A stretch of 64,000 nt of DNA from Pseudonocardia nematodicida (GCF_040105385.1 NZ_JBEDNQ010000005.1:1-64000); one strand, 5' to 3'. Counted from the stretch's first letter, positions 43,814 through 53,222 are shown. Made by a program: numbers and translations. Notes: a model not told the origin generated them from the letters alone.

Positions 43814-44515
43814 ATGGTCGGTCCTCCCGTCAAGCCCACCCGCGTCCAGGAGGTCTACGACCGGATCCGCGCCAGCCTTCTGAACGGGGAGCTGGAGCCC
43901 GGCAGCAAGCTCAAGATCGGCGACTTCACCGCGCGGTACGGCGTCAGCCTCTCCGTCGTCCGCGAGGCGGTCACCCGCCTGGCCGGCGAGGGCCTGGTCG
44001 AGGCGACACCGCAGCGAGGCTTCGCGGTCGCGACGCTGACCGTCGACGCACTGCAGGACCTGACGCGGGCCCGCGTACTGATCGAGACCCTGGCCCTCTC
44101 GGAGTCGATCAAGTTCGGTGACCTCGCCTGGGAGTCCGCCGTGCTCGCCACACACCACACTCTGGCCGGCACCCGCATGACGACGGCGGACGGACACGTC
44201 GCCCCGGACTTCACCGTCGCGCACCGCACCTTCCACAACGCCCTGCTCGCGGGCTGTGGCTCCGCACGGCTCGAGGGGATCGCGACCGGTCTGCGCGACT
44301 GCGCCGAGCTCTACCGGCACTGGTCCCAGGAGTTCGCCCACGAGGCCGACCGCGACATCGCCGCCGAGCACCGGGCCATCGCCGAGCTCACCGTCGCACG
44401 GGACGAGGCGGGCGCCACCCGGGCGCTGCGCGAACACATCGAACGCACGACCGCCGCCCTGGTCCGCTACGTCGAGCGGACCGGCCCGGCCCCGACGTCG
44501 GCCTACTCGGCCTGA
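43814..44515 (+). CDS. GntR-family regulator with FCD effector domain
   Basis: A 233-residue FadR/VanR-type regulator. The winged helix is in YDRIRASLLNGELEPGSKLK, GDFTARYGVSLSVVREAV and RLAGEGLVEATPQRGF, followed by an all-helical FCD domain with metal-binding His residues (HRTFHNALL; AEHRAIAELTVARD). It is divergent from the catabolic operon and most likely controls it in response to a pathway carboxylate. Its end overlaps the convergent TetR gene by 13 bases. Confidence 0.92.
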   Translation: MVGPPVKPTRVQEVYDRIRASLLNGELEPGSKLKIGDFTARYGVSLSVVREAVTRLAGEGLVEATPQRGFAVATLTVDALQDLTRARVLIETLALSESIKFGDLAWESAVLATHHTLAGTRMTTADGHVAPDFTVAHRTFHNALLAGCGSARLEGIATGLRDCAELYRHWSQEFAHEADRDIAAEHRAIAELTVARDEAGATRALREHIERTTAALVRYVERTGPAPTSAYSA

Positions 44516-45129
44516 CGCAACCCGCGCAGGACGAGCTCTACCTGTTCGTGGCGCAGGGCCTCCGGGGTCACCTCGCCGCGCAGCGCCCAGCCCTTGAACG
44601 ACGGCATGTGCCCCAGGAACACGATGTCCGTGGCCACCACGGTGGCGTCGACCGGGCGGAACACGCCCTTGGCGCGGCCGGCGCGGACGAGGTCGGCGAA
44701 CACGTCCGCGATCGCCCGCTCACGGGACATGAAGAACCGCTGCGCGTCCTCGGGCAGCCTCCGGTACTCCCGGTAGACCATCGCGATCTGCGCCTGCCGG
44801 TTCTCGCACTCGCGCAGGTAGACCTCGATCGCGGCGCGCAGCTTCTCGTCGTGCGGCCCGTCGCCCGCGGCGATCTCGCCGAGCTGCTCGCGCACCCCGT
44901 CGTAGATGCTCCGGCACACCATGACCAGCAGGTCGGTCTTGGTCGTGATGTAGCGGTACATGCCACCGACGCTCAGCCCGGCCGCCTCGGCCAGGTCGCT
45001 GACCGACAGGTTGTCGAAACCGTGCTTCGTGATCTCGACCGAGGCCGTCCTGGTGATCAGTTCGAGGCGCTCCGCCGAGCGTCGGTTCGGCCCCCGCCTG
45101 GTCGCCATCGTGTCGGGCCCCTCGCTCAT
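44503..45129 (-). CDS. TetR-family repressor of the TPP-lyase/ABC module
   Basis: A 208-residue TetR regulator. Its helix-turn-helix, SDLAEAAGLSVGGMYRYITTK, is of the fatty-acid/acyl-CoA-responsive type often seen beside CoA ligase operons. The larger C-terminal half is the ligand domain. It is the last gene of a minus-strand transcript with the PaaK-like ligase (37 bases upstream) and the TPP enzyme. The 16-bp palindromes at 48550, 48613 and 55208 are candidate binding sites. The effector may be a CoA thioester made by the ligase; this is inferred. Confidence 0.9.
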   Translation of the reverse strand: MSEGPDTMATRRGPNRRSAERLELITRTASVEITKHGFDNLSVSDLAEAAGLSVGGMYRYITTKTDLLVMVCRSIYDGVREQLGEIAAGDGPHDEKLRAAIEVYLRECENRQAQIAMVYREYRRLPEDAQRFFMSRERAIADVFADLVRAGRAKGVFRPVDATVVATDIVFLGHMPSFKGWALRGEVTPEALRHEQVELVLRGLRQAE

Positions 45130-45166
45130 CGTCCCCGCTGCGCCGGCAACGGTAGCAACGCCGCGA

Positions 45167-46540
45167 TCACCCCCGGTGGTCGATCACCCGCCGGGCCTTG
45201 AAGACCTGCGGCTCGAAGGTCCCCTCCGGCACGAACCGTACGCCGGTGCGGACCATCAGCCGGTCCTTCAGCCGCGCCTCCAGGTCCACCCGCGCGGCAT
45301 CGGCCACGCTGCCGTCGGTCTCCAGCTCGACCCGCAGCTCGTCCAGGTCGCCGCGGCGCTCGACGACGATCCGGTACTCGCCGCCGCCCGCGGCGTGGTC
45401 GCGCAGGACGGCCTCGACCGCGCTGGGGTACACGTTCGCGCCGCGGACGAGCAGCATGTCGTCGAGCCGCCCGTACACCCCGCGTGGCAGCCGCGGGTAG
45501 GTGCGCCCGCAGGCGCACGGCGCGTCGTCCAGGACCGCCTCGTCGCCCAGCCAGAACCGGATCATGGGTTGGGACTCCCGCCACAGGTGGGTGGCGACGA
45601 CGGCGCCGCTGGTCCCCACCGGCACCGCGACGTTCGGGTCGTCCCGGTCGACGACCTCGGTGTAGTTCTCGTCCTGGACGAGGTGGACCCCGCCGTCGGG
45701 AGCGTGCCGGCACCCCACGTTGGCGTAGAACGGATGCATCTCCGACGAGGCGCCCGCGCCCAGGTCGATCACGAACGGGCCGCCGAGGTTCCGCGAGATC
45801 GCATCCCGCACCTCCGGGGTGCTGCCACCCGGCTCCCCCGCCACGATCACCGTGCGCAGGGCGGCGGCGTGCATGTCCAGCCCGAGCTCGGCCGCACGCC
45901 GACCCAGGTGCAGGGCGTAGGACGGGGTCGCGACGAGGGCGTCGACCCGCAGCCCGAGCATCTGCTCGAGCTGCTGGTCGGTGGGCATCAGGCTCCCGAC
46001 GGGGAACGCGCCCGCGCCGAGGACCTCGCACGCCTGCAGCAGCCCCCAACCCCCGAGGAACAGTCCGAACGGGAACGAGATCTGCACGATGTCGCGCGGA
46101 CGCACCCCGGCCGACCAGAGCGCGATCCGGCAGACCTCCTCGCTCCGGAGCCAGTCCCGGCCGGAGATCCCGTAGAGGGTGGGTGCTCCGGAGGTCCCGG
46201 ACGAGCCGTGCACCCGGGCGATCTCGGCGCGGTCGACGCCCGCGTAGGAGCCGAACGGCGGATGCTCCCGCTGGTCGGCGACCAGCATCTTCTTGGTGAC
46301 GACCGGGACCTTCGCGGTGAAGTCCGCGAGCGAGCGCACCTGGTCGGGGTGGAAGTCGTGGCGCTCGTAGTGGGCGCGGTAGAACGGGATCCCGTCGTAG
46401 GCGCGCCGGAGCTGTGCCTGCACCCGCCCGAGGACGAGCTCCGCCCGCTGGGCGGGCGGCATGGTCTCCCGGGCCAGATCCCAGAACTCGCCGGTGCGGC
46501 CGGCTCCCGCGGTGCCGGCCGCATCGATCTGCATCGTCAT
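45167..46540 (-). CDS. PaaK-like phenylacetate-CoA ligase family protein
   Basis: A 457-residue AMP-forming CoA ligase of the PaaK branch: IPFYRAHYERHDFHPDQVRS, P-loop RVHGSSGTSGAPTLYGI, PFGLFLGGWGLLQACEVLGA and CACGRTYPRLPRGVYGRLDD, then LVRGANVYPSAVEAVLRDH. It ligates an aryl- or arylacetic-type acid to CoA. The substrate is unknown and need not be phenylacetate, because no paaABCDE genes are present. It follows the TPP enzyme by 16 bases and precedes the TetR gene. Confidence 0.9.
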   Translation of the reverse strand: MTMQIDAAGTAGAGRTGEFWDLARETMPPAQRAELVLGRVQAQLRRAYDGIPFYRAHYERHDFHPDQVRSLADFTAKVPVVTKKMLVADQREHPPFGSYAGVDRAEIARVHGSSGTSGAPTLYGISGRDWLRSEEVCRIALWSAGVRPRDIVQISFPFGLFLGGWGLLQACEVLGAGAFPVGSLMPTDQQLEQMLGLRVDALVATPSYALHLGRRAAELGLDMHAAALRTVIVAGEPGGSTPEVRDAISRNLGGPFVIDLGAGASSEMHPFYANVGCRHAPDGGVHLVQDENYTEVVDRDDPNVAVPVGTSGAVVATHLWRESQPMIRFWLGDEAVLDDAPCACGRTYPRLPRGVYGRLDDMLLVRGANVYPSAVEAVLRDHAAGGGEYRIVVERRGDLDELRVELETDGSVADAARVDLEARLKDRLMVRTGVRFVPEGTFEPQVFKARRVIDHRG

Positions 46541-46556
46541 CGTGTCCCCCGTCCGC

Positions 46557-48497
46557 TCAGTAGCGGTAGCCGGACGTCCGGGCGAGCGCCTCGAGCTCGC
46601 TCTCGGGGTGGCCGCACAGCTCGGCGATGAACGACATCGGCATCCGGGTCCCGTTGTCGAGCGCCGACTTGTGCAGCCGCAGCGCCTCCACCCGGGACAA
46701 CGCCCGGAAGTGCGCGACCAGCCCCTCGGACAGGTCCTCGATGCCGCGCGAGTAGAACTCGCCGATCTTGAGCCGCAGCCAGGGCAGCGAGGCCTCGATG
46801 CTCTCCGAGTCCGCCACGACGTCGATCACGGCGACCTTCCCGGAGTCCAGCGCCCGGCGCAGCGCGGGCCGCAGGTCGGCCGCGTCCTCGACGTGCTCGA
46901 CGTGCGCGCCGAGCGGGGCGAAGACCTCGTCGTAGCGCAGCCCCGGGGTCATGTCCCAGGACCCGATGTGGGGCTGGATGTCCTCGCGCATCAGCGAGTT
47001 GCCACCCCAGGAGCTGTTGTTGAGCACAACGAGCACGGCCGGGATGCCGTAGCGGGTCAGGGTCTCGATGTCCATGCCGGCCAGGCCGATGCCGCCGTCG
47101 CCGATCAGGCTGATCACCTGGGTGTCGGGACGCGCGACGCCGGCGCCGAACGCCATCCCGACCCCCTGCCCGAGCGCGACGCGCGGGCCGGCGTCGAGGA
47201 TCTGCGCGGACCGGACGGCCTGCACGGCGTCGGTGAGGTAGAGCGATCCCTGGTAGGAGTCGTAGATGATCGTGGCGTCCGGGTCCGCCTCGTCGGCGAT
47301 CGCCTGCGCGAGCTCCCAGGTGTGGATCGGGGTGCGGTCCCGTACCACCTCGAGATGGGCCGCCCGGTTCTCGGCGAACGCGGCCCGCGCGGCGCCCAGC
47401 TCGGCGATCCACTCCGGACGCGAGACCGGGTCGGCGGTCCCCCGCCGTTCGCGGACCGCGTCCAGCAGCTGGCCCAGCACCAGACGGCTGGAACCGACCA
47501 GGTCGACCTCGGAGTCCAGCCCCCACCACAGGTCCTCGGCGGTCTCCTGGACCTGGATGTAGCGGGTCGCGCCGGGAGCGGGCCAGTCCGGCGGCTCGAA
47601 CCACGACTCCAGCTCACCGGCTCGCAGCCCCACCAGCAGCACCACGTCCGCGGCACGCAGCATCCGACCGCGGTACCCCGCCGCCAGTGCGAGCGGGTGC
47701 CTCTCGCTGATCGCGCCGCGGGCGGTGCGCCGGGCGCCCGCCGGGGCGTCGAGGTACTCGGCGAGCTCCACCAGCTGTGCCGACCCGTCCGACCAGTGCA
47801 CGCCGTCCCCGGCCAGGATCACCGGCCGCTCGGCGTCCGCCAGGATCGTCGCCGCGTCCGTGACCCGGGTCGGGTCGGCCTGGGTCCGCGGGACGACCGG
47901 GGTCTCGCCGGTGCCCGGCACGTACTTGCGCTGCACCGCATCGCCCTGGGCCCACTGGTTGTTCAGCGGGAACTCCAGCACCACCGGCCCGGCCGGATAG
48001 GTGACCGAGTCGGTGATCGCCTTGTGCACCCAGTAGGAGTTGAGCTCCCAGTCGGTCATCCGGTGGGTCCACTTGGCGACGGTCGTGAAGCACTCCGCCG
48101 CGTACCCCTCCTGCAAGATCCCCAGGTGGTCGCCGGCGGTGCCGTGCTGGCCGACCAGCAGCAGGATCGGGCTGCGGGTGCCGATGCCCTGGGACAGCGA
48201 CGAGAGCGCGTTGGCCATGCCCGCCGACGCCGACACGAAGAACACGCCCGGCTTGCGGGTGATCCGCCCGTAGGCCTCGGCGGCGAAGCCGGCGGCCTGC
48301 TCGTGGCGGAAGTGCCACATCCGCGCGCCGAGGCGGACCGCCTCCTCGATCACGGGGTTGATGTAGCCGTGGATCCCGAAGAGGTCCGTCACCCCGTTCT
48401 CGATCAGGGCCTGAGCGGCTTCCCGGGCTCCCGTGCGGTGCTCGTGTCGGCCGAAGGCGGGCGCGAGGCCCGCCGGTCCGCGGTCGAGGGCAGTCAT
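46557..48497 (-). CDS. thiamine diphosphate-dependent lyase/decarboxylase (acetolactate synthase-like)
   Basis: A 646-residue TPP enzyme. The N-terminal pyrimidine domain has the cofactor-activating Glu in MWHFRHEQAAGFAAEAYGR. The central domain is VTDAATILADAERPVILAGD. The diphosphate domain has GDGGIGLAGMDIETL with the distal Asn in VVLNNSSWGG. It is some 60-80 residues longer than usual, with a helical C-terminal extension after IDVVADSES. Candidates are a 2-hydroxyacyl-CoA lyase, benzoylformate-type decarboxylase or oxalyl-CoA decarboxylase relative. Pairing with a CoA ligase favours a CoA-thioester substrate. GGAGG lies four bases before the ATG, and two palindromes lie upstream. Confidence 0.88.
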   Translation of the reverse strand: MTALDRGPAGLAPAFGRHEHRTGAREAAQALIENGVTDLFGIHGYINPVIEEAVRLGARMWHFRHEQAAGFAAEAYGRITRKPGVFFVSASAGMANALSSLSQGIGTRSPILLLVGQHGTAGDHLGILQEGYAAECFTTVAKWTHRMTDWELNSYWVHKAITDSVTYPAGPVVLEFPLNNQWAQGDAVQRKYVPGTGETPVVPRTQADPTRVTDAATILADAERPVILAGDGVHWSDGSAQLVELAEYLDAPAGARRTARGAISERHPLALAAGYRGRMLRAADVVLLVGLRAGELESWFEPPDWPAPGATRYIQVQETAEDLWWGLDSEVDLVGSSRLVLGQLLDAVRERRGTADPVSRPEWIAELGAARAAFAENRAAHLEVVRDRTPIHTWELAQAIADEADPDATIIYDSYQGSLYLTDAVQAVRSAQILDAGPRVALGQGVGMAFGAGVARPDTQVISLIGDGGIGLAGMDIETLTRYGIPAVLVVLNNSSWGGNSLMREDIQPHIGSWDMTPGLRYDEVFAPLGAHVEHVEDAADLRPALRRALDSGKVAVIDVVADSESIEASLPWLRLKIGEFYSRGIEDLSEGLVAHFRALSRVEALRLHKSALDNGTRMPMSFIAELCGHPESELEALARTSGYRY

Positions 48498-48549
48498 GGG
48501 TCCTCCATTTCGCGTCTCGCTCGGCATCCACCGATGCCGGCGTCGAGAA

Positions 48550-48563
48550 GAACGATCGTTCGC
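48550..48563. promoter_or_regulatory. TetR-type palindrome, downstream site of the TPP operon
   Basis: GAACGATCGTTC is a perfect 12-bp palindrome, extended on one side by GC to match the sites at 48613 and 55208. It lies between a probable -10 (TAGCTT on the minus strand, 48578-48583) and the TPP enzyme start at 48497, an ideal repressor position. Confidence 0.65.
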
Positions 48564-48612
48564 AATGCGACTTCATCAAGCTAGCAGTTCAGAGGATCAG
48601 CTACCAGCAAAT

Positions 48613-48628
48613 GCGACTGATCATTCGC
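48613..48628. promoter_or_regulatory. TetR-type palindrome, upstream site of the TPP operon
   Basis: GCGACTGATCATTCGC, a 16-bp near-perfect palindrome sharing GCGA-N8-TCGC with the site at 55208. It lies just upstream of the promoter's -35 region and 12 bases from the stop of the neighbouring binding-protein gene. Confidence 0.62.
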
Positions 48629-48640
48629 ACTTGTTGTGGA

Positions 48641-49906
48641 TCAGGACTGGTGCGGTGTGCGGTAGGTCGTCGCGTCCGGCGCCGTGAACAGCTGCGCCAC
48701 CTCCTGCAGGCCTCCCGGGACGCCCGGGTCGACGCGGGCGATGTAGACGCCGCGGGTCGGCGGGGCCCCGGGAGAGCTGTAGTCAAGGGTCGTGACCAGG
48801 TCGTCCGTGCTCACCGAGCTGAGCGAGCGCAGCGCGCTCAGTACGCCCTCCCGTCGCAGGTCACCATCGGCGCAGGCCTTCCGCAGCACCTCTCCCCAGA
48901 CCATCCCCCCGGCGTAGCCGTAGTGGATGCCGAACGCGGGCTCGACCCCACCCGGGTCACCGAGGAACGTCTCGGCCACCTCGCGCGCCTTCGGCGTCGC
49001 GGAGGCGAACGGCGCGACGGAGGCGGCGATGTAGAGCCGGTCGAGCGCCCCCGCCGCGGGGGCGGAGAGGATCGACGGATCGAAGCTCGGGTTGTTGCCG
49101 AGTACCGGCACGTCCAGCCCCAGTGCCGTGTTCGCGGCCAGGGCCGAGACCGTCTGTCCCGGCGAGGTGCTCAGCACGATCGCCGTCACCCCGTCGCTGC
49201 GCAGTCCGGTGACGACGTTCGTCAGGTCCGTGTCGGTGGAGGTGATCTTCACCTCGCGGACCTGCTGGCCGCGCAGCTCGGCGTAGTACCGCGAGCCGCG
49301 CAGCCCGTTGCCGCCGTACTCGCCGTCGATGTAGATGTGGCCGATGGTGTCGCCGTCTGCGATCAAGCCCTGCTGCTGGAAGTAGGACAGGCCGTTGACG
49401 ACCTCCAGGTCGAAGGTCGTTCCCACCACCATGAGGTGCGGATTGTCGAGGATCTCCGAGGACCACGAGCCGGCTGCGGCGATCATGCCGTCGTCGACGA
49501 CGTTGCCCGACAGGGCCGCGGTGATCGGCGACCCGAGCAGCTGGACCATGCCGAGCACCGTCGGCTCCAGCTGCGGGTAGAGCGTCTTCGCCGTGTCGGC
49601 CTGGTAGCCGTGGTCGACGCTCTCGAACGCGATCCGCCGCCCGCAGATCCCGCCCGCCTCGTTGACGTCGTCGGCCCACAGCTGGTTGCCGGCCGTCACG
49701 GCCGTGCCGAAGTTCTTGAACGGACCCGTCCGGTCGGTCATGACACCGAGCGAGATGGTGGTGTCGGTGACGCCGGTGCCGGTCCGCAGGGAGTCGCTCC
49801 CCGGGCCCCCGGCAGCGGTGTCCGCAGTGGATCCACACGCGGAGAGCAGCAGCACCGTGAGCGCGGCGATCCCCGTCGTCGTCGCCCGTCGCCGTCGGAT
49901 CATCAT
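48641..49906 (-). CDS. ABC transporter substrate-binding lipoprotein, copy 1
   Basis: A 421-residue Liv-type binding protein. The signal RRRATTTGIAALTVLLLSACG ends at a lipobox Cys. The mature part shows TDTTISLGVMTDRTGPFKNF, DHGYQADTAK, LYPQLEP and DTIGHIYIDGEYGGNGLRGS, all shared almost unchanged with the copy at 49968. It is the last gene of the ABC operon. Duplicated binding proteins usually widen the substrate range. It would deliver an acid to the permease/ATPase genes upstream in the same transcript. Confidence 0.9.
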   Translation of the reverse strand: MMIRRRRATTTGIAALTVLLLSACGSTADTAAGGPGSDSLRTGTGVTDTTISLGVMTDRTGPFKNFGTAVTAGNQLWADDVNEAGGICGRRIAFESVDHGYQADTAKTLYPQLEPTVLGMVQLLGSPITAALSGNVVDDGMIAAAGSWSSEILDNPHLMVVGTTFDLEVVNGLSYFQQQGLIADGDTIGHIYIDGEYGGNGLRGSRYYAELRGQQVREVKITSTDTDLTNVVTGLRSDGVTAIVLSTSPGQTVSALAANTALGLDVPVLGNNPSFDPSILSAPAAGALDRLYIAASVAPFASATPKAREVAETFLGDPGGVEPAFGIHYGYAGGMVWGEVLRKACADGDLRREGVLSALRSLSSVSTDDLVTTLDYSSPGAPPTRGVYIARVDPGVPGGLQEVAQLFTAPDATTYRTPHQS

Positions 49907-49967
49907 CGATCTCCTTGTCGGACACGGAGCCGTCCCGCCCGCGCGCGGCGCGGCGGCGACTCGCGGA

Positions 49968-51236
49968 TCAGGGCTGTTGGTGGGGCGCCCGGTAGTCGGC
50001 CGCCTCGGGCGCGGTGAACAGCGGGGCGGCCTCGGTCAGCCCGCCCTCGGCGTCCGGGTCCACCGTGGCGATGGAGACCCCGCGGGCCGGCGGGGCACCC
50101 GGGACGCTGTAGTCGAGCGGCGCGACCAGGTCCTCGGTCGTGACCGACGTCAGCGACTGCAGCGCGGTCTGCACCCCCGCCCGGGTCAGGTCGCCGTTCT
50201 CGCAGGCCTGCTCCAGCACCGCCTGCCACACCAGTCCCTCGACGTACCCGGCCTGGACCCCGAGATTGCGCGGCTTGTCGGGGTAGGTCGCCCGGTAGTC
50301 GTCGGCGATCTCCCGGGCCTTCGGTGTGCTCGACGAGAACGGCGGGCTCGACGCGACCACGTACAGCTTGTCCAGCGTCCCGGCCGCCGGGCCGTCCAGC
50401 AGCGCGGCGTCGAAGATCGGGTTGTTGCCGAGCACCGGGACGTCCAGCCCGAGCGCGGCGTTGGTCGCCGTGGCCGATGCGGTCTGCCCCGGCGTCGTCG
50501 TCAGGACGATCGCCGTCACGCCGGCGCCCTTGAACCCGGTGACGATGTTGGCCAGGTCGTTGTCCGTGGAGGTGATCCTGGCCTCCCGCACGGTCATGCC
50601 GTGCCGGGAGGCGTAGTACTGCGAGCCACGCAGGCCGTTCCCGCCGAACTCGCCGTCGATGTAGATGTGGCCGATCGTGTCGCCGTTGGCGATCAGTCCC
50701 TGCTGCTGCAGGTAGGCCAGGCCGTTGATGATCTCCAGGTCGTAGGTCGTCCCGATCATCATGATGTTCGGGTTGTCGAGGATCTCCGACGACCACGACG
50801 CCGGTGCGGTCAGCACGTTGTCGTCGATCAGGTTCTGCTTGAGCGCGGCGAGCACCGGTGACCCGACGAGCTGGGTGATGCCGAGGACCTTCGGTTCGAG
50901 CTGCGGGTAGAGCGCCTTCGCGGTGTCCGCCTGGTAGCCGTGATCCACGATCTCGAGCGCCATCTCGCGGCCGCAGATCCCGCCCGCAGTGTTGACGTCG
51001 GCGACCCACAGCTCGTTACCGCCGGTCAGGGCCTCGGAGAAGTTCTTGAACACCCCGGTTCGGTCGGTCATGACGCCGAGGGTGATCGTCGTGTCCGTGA
51101 CGCCCTTGTCGGTACGGACGCCACCGGACTCGCGGCTCGCCGCACCGTCGTCCGCGGTGCTGCCACACGCGGCCAGCAACAGGCCGGCGGCGAGGCCGCC
51201 TGCGAGCACGGCCAGATGCCTGCGCACGATCATCAT
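49968..51236 (-). CDS. ABC transporter substrate-binding lipoprotein, copy 2
   Basis: A 422-residue paralogue of the preceding protein. The signal is RRHLAVLAGGLAAGLLLAACG, then TDTTITLGVMTDRTGVFKNF, DHGYQADTAK and DTIGHIYIDGEFGGNGLRGS. Its ATG overlaps the stop of the LivM-type permease gene (ATGA), so this copy is translationally tied to the transporter and may be the ancestral partner. Copy 1, 61 bases downstream, would then be the duplicate. Confidence 0.9.
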   Translation of the reverse strand: MMIVRRHLAVLAGGLAAGLLLAACGSTADDGAASRESGGVRTDKGVTDTTITLGVMTDRTGVFKNFSEALTGGNELWVADVNTAGGICGREMALEIVDHGYQADTAKALYPQLEPKVLGITQLVGSPVLAALKQNLIDDNVLTAPASWSSEILDNPNIMMIGTTYDLEIINGLAYLQQQGLIANGDTIGHIYIDGEFGGNGLRGSQYYASRHGMTVREARITSTDNDLANIVTGFKGAGVTAIVLTTTPGQTASATATNAALGLDVPVLGNNPIFDAALLDGPAAGTLDKLYVVASSPPFSSSTPKAREIADDYRATYPDKPRNLGVQAGYVEGLVWQAVLEQACENGDLTRAGVQTALQSLTSVTTEDLVAPLDYSVPGAPPARGVSIATVDPDAEGGLTEAAPLFTAPEAADYRAPHQQP

Positions 51237-52351
51237 CGATCTCCGTTCCGTGAGGTGAGCCTGCGGCCGACGGCGGCGAGCCCGCCGGGTTCGAACAGCA
51301 CGACCAGCACGATCGCCGCGCCGTAGACGAAGGCGCTGATCAGCACGGGGGACAACGTCCCGATGGACCAGCCGAACTCGGTGGCGCCCAGGGTGAGCAG
51401 CTGTGGCAGGCCGTTGACCAGCACCGCCCCGGCGACGGCGCCGGGGATCGAGCCGAGCCCACCGATCAGCACCATCGCCAGGAACGCGATCGCGACGGTG
51501 ATCGAGTAGGTGCCGGTGAACTCGTTCTCGTCCGGCTTGACCAGGTCGAGCCACAGCGCCGTCATCACGCCGGCGAGCCCGGCGAAGGCCGAGGACACCG
51601 TGAAGGCCTGGGCCTTGGCCCGCGCCACGTCGACGCCCATGGCGGTGGCCGCGGCCTCGTTGTCCCGCACCGCGCGCCACGCACGACCGACCCGGCTGCG
51701 CACGGCGCCACGGGCCAGCAGGTACGCGCCGGCGGCCAGGACCAGGAACAGGTACCAGAGCCGCTGCTGTTTCTGGATCGCGACGCCGAGGATCGTCGGC
51801 GCCGGGTCGGAGTTGGCGAAGCGGAACCCGAACAGCTCGAACGTCGGCGGGGTCCGCCCCGTCGACGTCCCGCCGGAGAGCATGTCCAGCGACTGGCCCA
51901 GGTAGAGGCCCAGGAACACCAGCGAGAGCGAGGCGACGCCGAGGTAGATCCCGCGCAACCGCCCCGAGACCGGCGAGAACGCCAGCCCACCGAGCGCGCA
52001 GATCGCCACCGCGCCGACCACCGCGAGCAGCGGCGGCAACCCCAGCCCGACGAGATCGCCCGATTCCCCCGGCTCTCCCGCCAGGACCGCGTAGCTCACC
52101 GCCCCGACCAGCAGGAAGAACGGGTGGGCGAGCGACAGCTGCCCCGCCTGCCCGACGAGCAGGGTCAACCCGACCGCCCCGACCACGCCGATCAGCACGT
52201 ACTGCCCCGCCTTGAGATAGGCGACACCGGCGAACACCGGGAACAGCACCAGCACCACGATCAGCACGACGACCGCGGCGATCGTCGGCCAGGAGCGACG
52301 GGGCCCGCGCGCCGGAGGCGCGACGCGTTCGGCTTCGAGGACCTCAGACAC
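51233..52351 (-). CDS. ABC transporter permease, LivM type (island operon)
   Basis: A 372-residue permease with about ten helices: VGLTLLVGQAGQLSLAHPFF, the inserted loop LSGGTSTGRTPPTFELFGFR and AWRAVRDNEAAATAMGVDVA. The insert after helix 4 is longer than in the LivM protein at 20151. The start overlaps the LivH stop by eight bases and the end overlaps the second binding protein. Membrane subunit of the importer. Confidence 0.92.
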   Translation of the reverse strand: MSEVLEAERVAPPARGPRRSWPTIAAVVVLIVVLVLFPVFAGVAYLKAGQYVLIGVVGAVGLTLLVGQAGQLSLAHPFFLLVGAVSYAVLAGEPGESGDLVGLGLPPLLAVVGAVAICALGGLAFSPVSGRLRGIYLGVASLSLVFLGLYLGQSLDMLSGGTSTGRTPPTFELFGFRFANSDPAPTILGVAIQKQQRLWYLFLVLAAGAYLLARGAVRSRVGRAWRAVRDNEAAATAMGVDVARAKAQAFTVSSAFAGLAGVMTALWLDLVKPDENEFTGTYSITVAIAFLAMVLIGGLGSIPGAVAGAVLVNGLPQLLTLGATEFGWSIGTLSPVLISAFVYGAAIVLVVLFEPGGLAAVGRRLTSRNGDR

Positions 52352-53222
52352 GACTGAGCTCCCTCGTCCCGAACAACCCGCTGGGCCGGAACACCAGGAC
52401 CGCCAGCATGACCAGGAACACCGCGCTCTTGGAGAACTCGAACGAGATGTACTGCGCGGACAGCGCCTCGGTGAGCCCCACGACCAACCCGCCGACGACC
52501 GCTCCCCCGGTCGAGTCGAGCCCGCCGAGGATCGCGGCCGGGAAGGCGATCAACGCGATCGCGTGCGTCCCGTGACCCAGCCCCGCGCCGGTGAAGTCCT
52601 GCGTCGCCATGAACAGCACCGCGACCCCGGCGAGCGCGCCCGCGAGCAGCCACGCGGTCGCGGTGACCCGCGAGCTGCGGATCCCCATGAGCGCCGCGGC
52701 CTCGGGGTTCTCCGCCTGCGCCCGCATCGCGACACCCCAGTTCGAGAACCGGAAGGCCAGGAAGAACGCGGTGATCAGCACGGTGCCGACGAGCAGCGCG
52801 ACCAGCTGGGTGCGGAACACCGTCAGGCCCGCGAGCTGGATCGGGGCCGCGTCGTAGGGGTCGCCGATGAACGGGATGTCGTTGCCCAACCGCCGGACGA
52901 TCTCCTCGGTGAGGACCACGTCCACCCCGATGGTGAGCAGCGCCAGGCTCTTGTCGTCCGCGCCGTGAGCGTTGCGCACCAGCAGCCGTTCGATCAGCAG
53001 GGCGGCGACCGCCGCGGCGGCGATACCGAGTGCCGCGGCCCCGGCCCAGCCGAGCGCGTCCCGCGAGGCGTAGACGAGGTAACCGCCGACCAGCACGAGC
53101 GAGCCGTGCGCGAAGTTCACGACCCCGGTCGCCTTGAAGATGATCACGAAGCCGAGCGCGAGCAGCGCGTAGACCGCGCCCTTGCCCAGCCCGTTCAGCA
53201 CCAGCTGCAGGAACGTGTTCAT
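52344..53222 (-). CDS. ABC transporter permease, LivH type (island operon)
   Basis: A 292-residue permease: NGLGKGAVYALLALGFVIIF, KATGVVNFAHGSLVLVGGYL and MRAQAENPEAAALMGI are LivH features. The ATG at 53222 overlaps the LivG stop. It forms the channel with the LivM-type gene downstream. Confidence 0.92.
   Translation of the reverse strand: MNTFLQLVLNGLGKGAVYALLALGFVIIFKATGVVNFAHGSLVLVGGYLVYASRDALGWAGAAALGIAAAAVAALLIERLLVRNAHGADDKSLALLTIGVDVVLTEEIVRRLGNDIPFIGDPYDAAPIQLAGLTVFRTQLVALLVGTVLITAFFLAFRFSNWGVAMRAQAENPEAAALMGIRSSRVTATAWLLAGALAGVAVLFMATQDFTGAGLGHGTHAIALIAFPAAILGGLDSTGGAVVGGLVVGLTEALSAQYISFEFSKSAVFLVMLAVLVFRPSGLFGTRELSRV

Noticed and set aside
45167..46540. Complete phenylacetate catabolic pathway
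   Set aside because: Only a PaaK-like ligase is present; no paaABCDE epoxidase, paaG/Z or paaH/J genes are nearby, so the ligase substrate is left open.
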